Origin: Paracoccus everestensis
Lineage (GTDB): Bacteria > Pseudomonadota > Alphaproteobacteria > Rhodobacterales > Rhodobacteraceae
DNA: 64,000 nt
Assembly: GCF_021491915.1 (NCBI RefSeq)
Contig: NZ_CP090836.1
Location: 186,001 to 250,000 of the forward strand
Reading direction: 5' to 3'
Part shown: positions 30,668 to 39,006 of the stretch, piece after piece
How the letters are laid out: every line of letters starts with the position of its first letter
Numbering within the stretch: the first letter of the stretch is position 1
Notes under the pieces: model-generated
Database searches by the model: none
What the model saw: the letters and a program-made list of their open reading frames with translations, nothing else
Told to the model about the DNA's origin: nothing
Made by a program: the position numbers and the translations under genes

Positions 30668-31713
30668 CCGGCGACCGTGCCCCGGCGTACCGGCGGGCCT
30701 GGTCGGCCTGGCGCCAACGCTGGAAACGCCGGGAACTGCTGTGGCGCTGCCTGCGGGCGGGCCAGGATCTGGCCCCGCTGGCCGACCGCACGGCGGCGAT
30801 CCGGCCCGACAGCATCCTTTGCTTCGCAACCCTGCGAAACGAGATGCTGCGCCTGCCGGAATTCCTGGATCATTATCGCCGGCTGGGTGTCGGAAGCTTC
30901 CTGATCGTCGATAACGCCAGCACCGACGGGACCGGGGATTTCCTGCGTGGCCAGCCCGATGTCTCGTTGTGGCAGGCGCCGGGCAGCTACCGAAGCGCGC
31001 GTTTCGGGATGGACTGGCTGGGCGCGCTGCTGTTTCGCCATGGGCACGGCCATTGGTGCGTCACGGTCGATGCCGACGAACTGCTGATCTATCCCGAATG
31101 GGACCGCCATCCGTTGCGGCGCCTGACCGCCCATCTGGACGCCGCCGGTTGCCCGGGCATGGGGGCGATGATGCTGGATCTGTATCCGCGCGGTCCGCTG
31201 GGCCAGGCCGATGCCGGACCGGGGGCGCCCTTGACCGAACGCCTGCCCTGGTTCGATGCCTCCCCTTATCGGTGCCGGATGGTGCCGCCCAAACGCAACC
31301 GGATCCTGCATGGGGGCGTCCGCGAACGGGTCTTCTTTCCGGGCGATCCCGACCGTGGCCCGACGCTGAACAAGCTGCCCCTGCTGCGGTGGAACCGGCG
31401 ATACGTTTACGTCAATTCCACCCATTCGGCTTTGCCCCCCCGGCTGAACGACCATTACGACGGTCCCGGCGACCCCCGCCCGTCAGGGGTGCTGCTGCAC
31501 GGCAAGTTCCTGCCCGACAGCACCGCCCGCGCGTCCGAGGAACTGGTCCGAGGTCAGCATTTCATCGACCCCCAGGGCTATCGCGCTTATCACGGTGCAA
31601 TCGCCCAGGCGCCGGTCCTGTGGCACGAAGGATCGGTCCGATACCGGGATTGGCGGCAGCTGGTCGATCTGGGGCTGATGGGCGGGGGCGACTGGTTGTC
31701 ATCCAAAGGTTGA
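30664..31713 (+). CDS. Glycosyltransferase family 2-like protein (first of tandem pair)
   Basis: The 349-aa protein starts at a GTG overlapping the galE stop. It has the GT-A opening ILCFATLRNEMLRLPEFLDHY, IVDNASTDGT, and the DxD-like VDADELLIYP at about 140, matching the Glyco_tranf_2_4 group. A basic N-terminal segment (WRQRWKRRELLWR) precedes it. The C-terminus keeps HGKFLP and YHGAI with VRYRDWRQLVDLGL. The next gene is a clear paralogue. Donor and acceptor are unknown; the upstream galE suggests a UDP-hexose. Confidence 0.8.
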   Translation: MTGDRAPAYRRAWSAWRQRWKRRELLWRCLRAGQDLAPLADRTAAIRPDSILCFATLRNEMLRLPEFLDHYRRLGVGSFLIVDNASTDGTGDFLRGQPDVSLWQAPGSYRSARFGMDWLGALLFRHGHGHWCVTVDADELLIYPEWDRHPLRRLTAHLDAAGCPGMGAMMLDLYPRGPLGQADAGPGAPLTERLPWFDASPYRCRMVPPKRNRILHGGVRERVFFPGDPDRGPTLNKLPLLRWNRRYVYVNSTHSALPPRLNDHYDGPGDPRPSGVLLHGKFLPDSTARASEELVRGQHFIDPQGYRAYHGAIAQAPVLWHEGSVRYRDWRQLVDLGLMGGGDWLSSKG

Positions 31714-31805
31714 CTGCAGATTAACCATCTTGCCAAATGCGTGCATTCAACGCATTCGGGCATCATGACAATCAGGCGAAACGGTTTGGATCGGAGGGCG
31801 CGGCA

Positions 31806-32834
31806 ATGCGGGGCATAGGCGCGCATCCGATCGCCGCCCGCTTGCGCCGGAGGGTTGAACGCCAGCGCCTGATCCTGCGCGGGATCCGGCGTCGCGGTTC
31901 CCTGCGCTCCTTGGCTGATCGCACCAGGCAGATTGGGCAGGGTGATATCCTGTGCCTTGTGACTTTGCGCGACGAACGCTCGCGGCTGCCGTGGTTCCTG
32001 GATTATTACCGGGCCATGGGGGTGCGCCACTTCCTGATGGTGGACAACAACAGCGGGGACGGCAGCGGCGATTACCTGCGCGGCCAGCCGGACGTGTCCT
32101 TGTGGTGGACGGACGCCAGCTACAAGGGCGCGCGCTTTGGCATGGACTGGATGAACTGGCTGCTGCTGCGCCACGGCCGGGGGCATTGGTGCCTGACAGT
32201 CGATCCCGATGAATTCCTGGTTTATCCGCATATGGGCCATCGTCCCCTGGCGGCGCTGACCAGCTGGCTGGACGCGACCGGACGGCGGTCCTTTCCGGCG
32301 ATGCTGCTGGATATGTATCCCGAAGGCCCCATCGAGGATGCGATCTGCGCCGAGGGCGAGAACCCCTTCGACATCGCCTGCTGGTTCGACCCGGCCAATT
32401 ACTCGATCCAGAAGAACCCCCATTTCGGCAATCTGTGGATCCAGGGCGGGCCGCGCACGCGAGCGTTCTTCACCCACGATCCGCTGTCCGGGCCTGCCCT
32501 GAACAAGATCCCCCTGGTGAAATGGGACGCGCGATACGCCTATGTCAGTTCGACCCATATGCTGCTGCCGCGCGGGTTGAACCTGGTCTACGACGAAGAC
32601 GGCGGCGAACAGATTTCAGGCTGCCTGCTGCACGCCAAGTTCCTGTCGTCCTTTGCCGCCAAATCGGCCGAGGAACTGGACCGCAGGCAGCATTACGGGG
32701 GCAGCGGGGAATACCGCGCCTATCACGCGGGGCTGCACCGGGGCGTGCAACTGTGGTGCAGCGAATCGCGCCGGTACCGCGATTGGCAGCAGTTGGAGGA
32801 TCTGGGCCTGATTTCCCGGGGGAACTGGGCATGA
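31806..32834 (+). CDS. Glycosyltransferase family 2-like protein (second of tandem pair)
   Basis: The 342-aa paralogue of the preceding gene has the same block order: LCLVTLRDERSRLPWFLDYY, MVDNNSGDGSGDYLRGQPDVSLW, VDPDEFLVYP, FDPANY, NKIPLVKW, LHAKFLSSFA and RRYRDWQQLEDLGL. The ATG at 31806 is preceded by GGAGGG; an in-frame start at 31737 is weaker. Its stop overlaps the next start (ATGA). The pair likely arose by tandem duplication and may add two related sugars in sequence. Confidence 0.8.
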   Translation: MRGIGAHPIAARLRRRVERQRLILRGIRRRGSLRSLADRTRQIGQGDILCLVTLRDERSRLPWFLDYYRAMGVRHFLMVDNNSGDGSGDYLRGQPDVSLWWTDASYKGARFGMDWMNWLLLRHGRGHWCLTVDPDEFLVYPHMGHRPLAALTSWLDATGRRSFPAMLLDMYPEGPIEDAICAEGENPFDIACWFDPANYSIQKNPHFGNLWIQGGPRTRAFFTHDPLSGPALNKIPLVKWDARYAYVSSTHMLLPRGLNLVYDEDGGEQISGCLLHAKFLSSFAAKSAEELDRRQHYGGSGEYRAYHAGLHRGVQLWCSESRRYRDWQQLEDLGLISRGNWA

Positions 32835-34525
32835 AGGCGCCCGCGACCGTGCGGCTGGGCGTGGTGTTGCTGTGCCATGGCGATCTGGGCATGGCGGCGC
32901 GGCTGGCACGGATCTGGACGGATGGTGGGGCGCGGGTGGCAATCCATGTCGATGCCAAGGTGTCGGGCGCGCGGGCGGCCGGACTGCGCCAGGCATTGAA
33001 GGATTGCGACAGGGTCATCTTCAGCAAGCGCCATCGGTGTTCCTGGGGCCGCTTCAGCCTTGTGCGCGCCACCCAGGATGCGGCGGCGGAACTGCTGGCC
33101 CGCTTTCCCGACACGACCCATGTCTATCTTGCCTCAGGTGCCTGCCTGCCGCTGCGGCCGGTTGGCGAACTGGCCGCCTATCTGGCCGCCGATCCTGACC
33201 GCGACCATATCGAGAGCGTCAGCAGCCATGACGTGGGCTGGACCGTCGGCGGGCTGAACGAGGAACGATTCACCCTGTTCTTTCCCTTTGACTGGAAGCG
33301 GCACCGCTGGCTGTTCGACCGCTTCGTGACCTGGCAACGCAGGCGCGGCATTCGCCGACGGATGCCCGCCGGGCTGATCCCGCATCTGGGGTCGCAATGG
33401 TGGTGCCTGACGGCGCGCACCCTGCGCGCCATTCTGGACGATCCGCAACGGCCCGCCTTTGACCGATTTTTCCGGTTCACCTGGATTCCCGACGAAAGCT
33501 ATTTCCAGACTTTGGTGCGGCGCCATTCCACCAAGCTGGAAAGCTGGTCATTGACCATGGCCAAGTTCGATCACACCGGACGGCCTTATTCGCTTTATGA
33601 CGACCATATCGACATGCTGGTCGAATCACGCTGTTTCGTGGCACGCAAGGTCTGGCCGGGGGCATCGAGGCTGTTGTCGCATTTCCCGCTGCCCGACCAG
33701 GGCCAGCCCCAGGTCGATCCACCCCAGCCCGCGCGGATTTCGCGCATTATCAACCAGACGGTGCATCGCCGCGTGCTTGGCCGGCCGGGCCTGTATATGC
33801 AAAGCCGCTTTCCCCGCAAGGACGCCGAGAACGGCAAGACCTCGGCCCCTTATGCGGTGATCCAAGGCCTGTCGGACATCTTTCCGGGGTTCGAGGATTG
33901 GCTGCGCGGGCATCTGTCCTGCCAGGTCCACGGCCATCTGCTGGGACCGGAAGGGGTGGAATTCGCAGAGCGTGCCCGCATCGGTCCGGGTGCGATCTCG
34001 GCGGACCCGCTAATCCGCGACCGCGATCCGCAGGGGTTCCTGACATCCCTGATCCGCATCACCGACCGGATGCAGGCGTTCCAGTTCAGCCCGCGCGACA
34101 ATCAGGCGCTGAACTGGTTCATCGCCACCGATCCCAATGCCCATATGCTGGTCGTGTCCGGCGCATGGAAGCTGCCCCTGCTGCATTCGGGGATGCCCTT
34201 CGACGACGTGCGCCGGGTCTTTGCCCAGCTGCAGCGGACCGAGCTTGAGCAGCTGGAGGTGCTGAATTCCGTCTGGGTCCGCGCGCGCCTGCATCATCAC
34301 GACCTGGGCGAATTCTTGTTGAACCCCCGGCCGATCCTTCAGGATTTCCTGTTGCAGATCGACCCGCATTCCGCGCCCGTGACCATGCTGCCCGCGATGC
34401 GCGACCTGACGGGGCTGGACGGGATGCTGCGGCGGCTGCGCAACTCCGGCCTGCGCCCGCGCCTGACGGGCGAGGATCTGCCCCCCATCGAACTGCTGAC
34501 CACTGAAAGGGCGGCTGCCGAATGA
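32831..34525 (+). CDS. GT14-type (core-2/I-branching) glycosyltransferase with C-terminal DUF5928-like region
   Basis: The 564-aa protein's N-terminal half resembles beta-1,6-N-acetylglucosaminyltransferases and xylosyltransferases of the Branch family: VVLLCHGDLGMAARLARIW, VAIHVDAKVS, YLASGACLPLRP, GSQWWCLTARTLRAI and WIPDESYFQTLV. The C-terminal about 270 residues are unlike GT14 and match, by pattern, an extension (DUF5928) that I associate with Rhodobacteraceae homologues. Start and stop both overlap neighbours by four bases, so it is co-translated with the upstream glycosyltransferase and the sulfotransferase. Confidence 0.78.
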   Translation: MKAPATVRLGVVLLCHGDLGMAARLARIWTDGGARVAIHVDAKVSGARAAGLRQALKDCDRVIFSKRHRCSWGRFSLVRATQDAAAELLARFPDTTHVYLASGACLPLRPVGELAAYLAADPDRDHIESVSSHDVGWTVGGLNEERFTLFFPFDWKRHRWLFDRFVTWQRRRGIRRRMPAGLIPHLGSQWWCLTARTLRAILDDPQRPAFDRFFRFTWIPDESYFQTLVRRHSTKLESWSLTMAKFDHTGRPYSLYDDHIDMLVESRCFVARKVWPGASRLLSHFPLPDQGQPQVDPPQPARISRIINQTVHRRVLGRPGLYMQSRFPRKDAENGKTSAPYAVIQGLSDIFPGFEDWLRGHLSCQVHGHLLGPEGVEFAERARIGPGAISADPLIRDRDPQGFLTSLIRITDRMQAFQFSPRDNQALNWFIATDPNAHMLVVSGAWKLPLLHSGMPFDDVRRVFAQLQRTELEQLEVLNSVWVRARLHHHDLGEFLLNPRPILQDFLLQIDPHSAPVTMLPAMRDLTGLDGMLRRLRNSGLRPRLTGEDLPPIELLTTERAAAE

Positions 34526-35734
34526 CCCAGGGGTTCCGCAGCTTTGTCATCTTTGCCGGGATGCGCACCGGGTCCAACCTGCTGGAGGCGACCCTGAACG
34601 CCGTCAAGCGCGTCACCTGCTTTGGCGAGGCGTTCAATCCCTATATGATGGGCTGGCCCGGCAAGGACGAGATGCTGGGGATCACCCGCGCCGCGCGCGA
34701 GGCGGATCCCCTGTCCCTGCTGGCGAAGCTGACCGACAAGCCGGGGCATCTGCCGGGGTTCCGCTATTTCCACGACCACGATCCCCGCGTGCTGGAACCC
34801 ACCATCCAGGACCGGGGCTGCGCCAAGATCATCCTGACGCGCAATCCGCTGGACAGCTATGTCTCGACGCGGCTGGCCTGGGAAACGAACCAATGGAAGC
34901 TGAACGAGTCGGAAACGCCGATTCCGGCCCGCATCACTTATGACGGCGACGAATTCCGCCGGACCCTGTCCGAGGCCGAGGAGTTTCGCCGCCATGTCGT
35001 CAGCCGCTTGCAGGCGACGGGACAGACGGCGTTCCATCTGGGTTTCGACGATCTGCGCGACGGCGATGTGATCACGGGTCTGCTGCACTGGCTGGGCCGC
35101 ACCGATCTGGCGCGCGTGGAACCGGCCCGCGACCAGGTGCCCCAAAACCCGCAGGAACTGGCGCAGAAGGTCGCCAATTTCGACGCGATGCAGGCCGATC
35201 TGCGCGACATGGATCCGTTCCTGCTGCACCGCCTGCCCGTGTTCGAACCACGGCGCGGGCCTGCCGTGCCCAGTTTCCTGGGGGCGGGCGCGGGACGGGG
35301 CCTGCTGTTCATGCCGGTCAAGGGCGGGCCGGAACAGGCGATCCGGGATTGGCTGGACAGGCTGGGCCCGGTCGCGGACGGCTTTACCCAATCGACCCTG
35401 CGCCAATGGAAACGCGCCCGTTCCGGCCATCGCAGCTTTACGGTCCTGCGCCACCCCCTTTTGCGGGCATGGGAGGCCTTTGACCACCTCCTGGCTCGGG
35501 GCAATCCCGAACAGCGCGAGGTGCTGCGCCGTCTCCACCGCGTGGCCCTGCCGCCAGACGATGCGCTTGCCGCCCTGACGGGCGACGCGCGCATCGCCGT
35601 ATTCGCCGATTTCCTTGGATTCCTGCGGCGAAACCTGAATGGCCAGACATCGCTGCCCACCCATCCGACATGGGCCAGCCAGACCGAGGTTCTGTCGGGA
35701 TTTGCCCGTTTTGCCACCCCTGATACCAACGGCA

Positions 35735-36310
35735 TTATCCACTGACCTGCGCCCAATCGCGTGAGGTGATTGAAGCGACGCGTTCCGGCATTGCGAGGAG
35801 GGTGTTCCAGGCATCGCAGCAGACGTCGACAATGGCGTCGTAGCTGTCGAAGACCCGGTTCGCGAGGGTGTTCTGACGGAGGAACTGCCAGAGGTTCTCG
35901 ACCGGGTTCAGTTCCGGACTGTAAGGTGGCAGTGGCAGCAGGCTGATGTTGGGCGGGATGATGAGGTCTGTGGAGCTGTGCCAGCCGGCGCCATCGAGAA
36001 CAAGGAGCGCGTGTGCACCGGGCGATACCTGCCCGCTGATTTCGGCCAGGTGGGCGTTCATCGCCTCCGTGTTCGCGTAGGGCATGACGAGCGCCGCACC
36101 GATCCTGCGGGCCGGGCAGACCGCCCCGAAGATGTAGGCCCAGGCGTAGCGGCAGTCTTTTGGCGCCCGCGGGCGTGTGCCCTTTCTCGCCCACACGCGT
36201 GTCAATGTTCCCTGCTGGCCCACCCTGGCCTCATCTTGGAACCAAATCTCCAAGGGCTTTCCTTGCGCTTCGTTAGGCAAGGCTGCGCGCGCCAGTTCGG
36301 CAAAGTTTTT
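35735..36310 (-). CDS. IS630-family transposase, C-terminal frame (DDE domain)
   Basis: This frame begins at the A run (reading AAA-AAC-TTT-GCC) and holds the catalytic DDE residues: Asp in IWFQDEARVGQQG, Asp in LLVLDGAGWH and Glu in PPYSPELNPVENLW. It has no credible start of its own. Joining it to the upstream frame needs a +1 shift (equal to losing one A of the run), by ribosomal frameshifting or polymerase slippage. All three catalytic residues are intact, so the element may be active. Confidence 0.82.
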   Translation of the reverse strand, partial: KNFAELARAALPNEAQGKPLEIWFQDEARVGQQGTLTRVWARKGTRPRAPKDCRYAWAYIFGAVCPARRIGAALVMPYANTEAMNAHLAEISGQVSPGAHALLVLDGAGWHSSTDLIIPPNISLLPLPPYSPELNPVENLWQFLRQNTLANRVFDSYDAIVDVCCDAWNTLLAMPERVASITSRDWAQVSG

Positions 36311-36794
36311 TATATACCGCTTGCGCTTCGCCATCGGCCTGCGGATGGCGCGGCCGGACTGAGAGACGCGCAAAGCCGAGCCGGTGAAGGATCGCGCTCA
36401 TGGTCCTCTCCGCCACGCGAATGCCAAACCGCTGGTCAACCACGTTGCAGAGGTCAATCCGACGCCAACGCACGACCTTATCCGTCGACGGGTCAGGCCC
36501 CGTTTCGACGATCACGGCAAGTTCGCGCATCTGCTCGGCGCTGAGCCGCGCTGGCCGCCCGGAAAGCGGCCGATCGCCAAGGCCGGCCAGCCCTTCGGCA
36601 TTGTAACGATGAACCCAGTCACGCAGCGTCTGCCGATCCATACCGCAGCTTTGTGCCGCTTCCGTCCGGCTTCGCCCGTCAAGCACATGCGCCAGCGCAA
36701 GCATCCGGCGCGACGCTCGCGCGTCCTTCACTTGAGCCGCCTCCCGCCGCAGATCCGATGCTGAAAGGTCCGTGCGTGTGATGCCCACTGCCAT
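36273..36794 (-). CDS. IS630-family transposase, N-terminal frame (helix-turn-helix)
   Basis: The start ATG at 36794 follows GGAGGAGG. The product contains the N-terminal DNA-binding part: RRMLALAHVLDGRSRTEAAQSCGMDRQTLRDWVHRYN, with the second basic helix region and WRRIDLCNVVDQRFGIRVAERTMSAILHRLGF. The frame runs past a six-A run at 36311-36306 and soon stops. The rest of the transposase lies in another frame, so a shift at that run is needed for a full-length enzyme. Confidence 0.85.
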   Translation of the reverse strand: MAVGITRTDLSASDLRREAAQVKDARASRRMLALAHVLDGRSRTEAAQSCGMDRQTLRDWVHRYNAEGLAGLGDRPLSGRPARLSAEQMRELAVIVETGPDPSTDKVVRWRRIDLCNVVDQRFGIRVAERTMSAILHRLGFARLSVRPRHPQADGEAQAVYKKLCRTGARSLA

Positions 36795-37078
36795 CCTGAT
36801 CCTCCTCCGCCTTGCAAGGGAGTGAATCAGAGGTCGGCCGCAAAGCAAACCATCTTCAGAGTCGATGGTTCATGCCGCTGGTATGACATGGTGGTCAGGG
36901 AAGACCGCCTGACCGAGGATCTGGACCATTTGTCCCGCATGGCAGGCATTGCCGATGCAAAGCTGGAAACGGTTGCGCCTGCCCCCGTGCCGGACGCGCT
37001 GCGCGACAAGGCCCTGATTGACGCCGCGCAGGCTGCATACCTGCGCGACTATGTCACTTTCGGCTTTGACCCGATGCC

Positions 37079-38467
37079 CTAGCCCTTCAGCAGCGCGGCC
37101 AGTTCCGCCTGCTTTTCGCGCACCAGATCCGCATCGCCATCGGATTCCAGGTTCAGCCGCACCACCGGCTCGGTGTTGGACTTGCGCAGGTTGAAGCGCC
37201 AGTTTCCGAAATCCAGAGACACGCCGTCCAGGTCGTCGCGGCTGTCGGCGTGGGGTTCGTAGTTCTCGATCAGCCGGGCAATCGCCGCGTCGGGGTCGTC
37301 GATGTGATAGTTCGTCTCACCGGATGACGGGTAAAGTCGCATCCGCTCCTCCAGCAGTTCGGCCAGCGTCTTGCCCTTGCGCGACAGCAGCTCGATCATC
37401 AGCAGCCAGGGGATCATGCCGCTGTCGCAGTAATAGAAGTCGCGGAAATAATGATGCGCCGACATCTCTCCGCCATAGATCGCGCCCACGTCGCGCATCT
37501 TGCGCTTGATGAAGGCGTGGCCGGTCTTGCTGACGACCGCCTGCCCGCCCGCTTCCTCGATCATGGCGCGGGTGTTCATGATGACGCGGGGGTCGTGGAC
37601 GATCTTTTCGCCGGGTGATTTTTCCAGGAAGGCCGCGCCCAGCAGGCCGACGATATATTCGCCGGGAATGAAGCGGCCGTTTTCGTCGAAAAAGAAGCAG
37701 CGGTCGAAATCGCCGTCCCAGGCCACGCCCAGATCGGCCTTTTCCGCCTTCATCCGCTCGACCGTGGGGGGTTGGTTCTCGTCCAGAAGCGGATTGGGGA
37801 TTCCATTCGGAAAGCTGGAATCGACTTCATGGTGCATCCGCACGAAGGTCAGCGGTGCGCCGCGCCGTTCCAGTTCATCGGCAATGGCGTCAAAGGTCGG
37901 CCCGGCAGTGCCGTTCCCGGCGTTGACCAGGATCTTCATCGGCTTCAAGGCCTGCACATCCACGAAGTCCGCCATGGCCTTGGCATAATCCGCCCGGGCA
38001 TGGCTGAAATCGGTGACGCTGCCCTTGGTTGCGGGGGCAAAGCTGCCGGATGTCGCCAATTCGATGATCGGCGGCAGTTCGGTCGCCGGATCCAGCGGCG
38101 CGGAGCCCCGGCCCACGATCTTCATGCCGTTGTAGTTGATCGGGTTGTGGGACGCCGTGACCTCGATCCCGCCATCGGTGTCGTGGAAGCCAGTGTGGAA
38201 ATAGACCTCCTCGGTCCCGGCCAGGCCCAGGTCCAGCACGTCTGCCCCGCCGTCGGTCAAACCATCAATCAGCGCCGCCGCCAGTTCGGGCGAGGTGGCG
38301 CGGCTGTCGCGGCCCACCACGACGCGTTTCGCCTGGCGGACCTGCGCAAAGGCGCGCCCGATGCGGTAGGCCACGTCGGCGTCCAGGTTCTTGCCCAATT
38401 CCCCCCGCACGTCGTAGGCTTTGAAACAGGTGATCTCTCGGGGTCCGAGGTTGCTGCGGTCGGTCAT
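37079..38467 (-). CDS. Phosphomannomutase/phosphoglucomutase
   Basis: The 462-aa alpha-D-phosphohexomutase interconverts hexose 6- and 1-phosphates, feeding GDP-mannose or UDP-glucose synthesis. It has the start FKAYDVRGELG, the phospho-serine loop EVTASHNPINYNGMK (Ser of TASHNP), the metal-binding DGDFDR, GGEMSAHHYFRD and the C-terminal phosphate-binding RKSNTEPVVRLN. GEMSAHHYF is typical of the ManB/CpsG group. It converges with the sulfotransferase remnant (3-4 base overlap of ends), closing the glycan region. Confidence 0.92.
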   Translation of the reverse strand: MTDRSNLGPREITCFKAYDVRGELGKNLDADVAYRIGRAFAQVRQAKRVVVGRDSRATSPELAAALIDGLTDGGADVLDLGLAGTEEVYFHTGFHDTDGGIEVTASHNPINYNGMKIVGRGSAPLDPATELPPIIELATSGSFAPATKGSVTDFSHARADYAKAMADFVDVQALKPMKILVNAGNGTAGPTFDAIADELERRGAPLTFVRMHHEVDSSFPNGIPNPLLDENQPPTVERMKAEKADLGVAWDGDFDRCFFFDENGRFIPGEYIVGLLGAAFLEKSPGEKIVHDPRVIMNTRAMIEEAGGQAVVSKTGHAFIKRKMRDVGAIYGGEMSAHHYFRDFYYCDSGMIPWLLMIELLSRKGKTLAELLEERMRLYPSSGETNYHIDDPDAAIARLIENYEPHADSRDDLDGVSLDFGNWRFNLRKSNTEPVVRLNLESDGDADLVREKQAELAALLKG

Positions 38468-38604
38468 GGGCGCGGATCCTTTATGCGCGAGGTTGGTTCA
38501 ATCGCTAACAGCTTGGCCCGGATTTTCAAGGCAATGGTCCTTTCGGATCAAGTGACGCCGGGCACCGGCCGCGATAATGGATGGCAAACGCACGGAAGGG
38601 CAAA

Positions 38605-39006
38605 ATGGACACAAAATCTTTGATCGCCGCCTATTACGATGCCTTCAACGCGGGCCGCACCGACGATATGCTAGCCCTGCTGCATGACGAGATCGAGCAT
38701 CATGTGAACGAAGGCGGCATCCGCCGGGGCAAGGCGCTGTTTGCCGATTTCAACGCGCATATGACCGAAAGCTACAAGGAAACCCTGACCGACATGGTGA
38801 TCTTCGCCAACGAGGCAGGCGACCGGGCGGCGGCGGAATTCGTGGTCAACGGCACCTATCTGAAGACTGACGAGGGTTTGCCGGAAGCCAAGGGCCAGAC
38901 CTATCGCCTGCCTGCGGGCACCTTCTTCACCATTCGCGACGGCAAGATCGCGCGGGTGACGACCTATTACAACCTGTCCGACTGGATGCGGCAGGTCGGC
39001 CAATGA
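38605..39006 (+). CDS. NTF2-like/SnoaL-fold protein (ketosteroid isomerase-like)
   Basis: The 133-aa protein has the cone-shaped NTF2-like pattern: YYDAFNAGRTDDMLALLHDEIEHHVNEG, FVVNGTYL, and FFTIRDGKIARVTTYYNLSDWMRQVG. Such proteins are isomerases, dehydratases or binding proteins; no catalytic role can be assigned. GGAAGGG precedes the ATG at 38605. Its stop overlaps the acetyltransferase start, forming a three-gene unit with the amidohydrolase after that. Confidence 0.75.
   Translation: MDTKSLIAAYYDAFNAGRTDDMLALLHDEIEHHVNEGGIRRGKALFADFNAHMTESYKETLTDMVIFANEAGDRAAAEFVVNGTYLKTDEGLPEAKGQTYRLPAGTFFTIRDGKIARVTTYYNLSDWMRQVGQ

Larger units (their letters stand above)
35724..36883 (-). mobile_element. 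IS630-family insertion sequence in the sulfotransferase gene
   Basis: The ends are imperfect inverted repeats: TACCAACGGCAT on the left and TACCAGCGGCAT (reverse complement) on the right, with similarity continuing for about 25 bases. The element is 1160 bp and carries a two-frame transposase on the minus strand. TGA flanks both ends (35721-35723 and 36884-36886). Removing one copy restores the host reading frame, so TGA appears to be the target duplication. A classical TA duplication (35724-35725 and 36882-36883) is also present but would leave the host gene out of frame. Confidence 0.88.
34522..37082 (+). pseudogene. Two-domain sulfotransferase interrupted by an IS630-family element
   Basis: The reading frame starting at 34522 codes for 400 residues up to 35723 and then enters an insertion. 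It resumes in frame at 36887 and ends at 37082. Joining the parts after removing one TGA repeat gives GAC-ATG-GTG-GTC and a continuous 465-aa protein. The N-terminal domain has PAPS-loop GMRTGSNLLE (13-22) and ILTRNPLDSYVSTR. A second region has FTVLRHPLLRAWEAF and, beyond the insertion, MVVREDRLTEDL and YLRDYVTFGFD, like a second sulfotransferase domain. The truncated frame gains only seven foreign residues from the element. The second domain's end is lost, so activity is doubtful. Confidence 0.85.

Noticed and set aside
36822..36883. A short gene starting at 36822 with its own ATG-like start
   Set aside because: Its first 20 codons lie inside the insertion sequence; the real content from 36887 is the end of the sulfotransferase.
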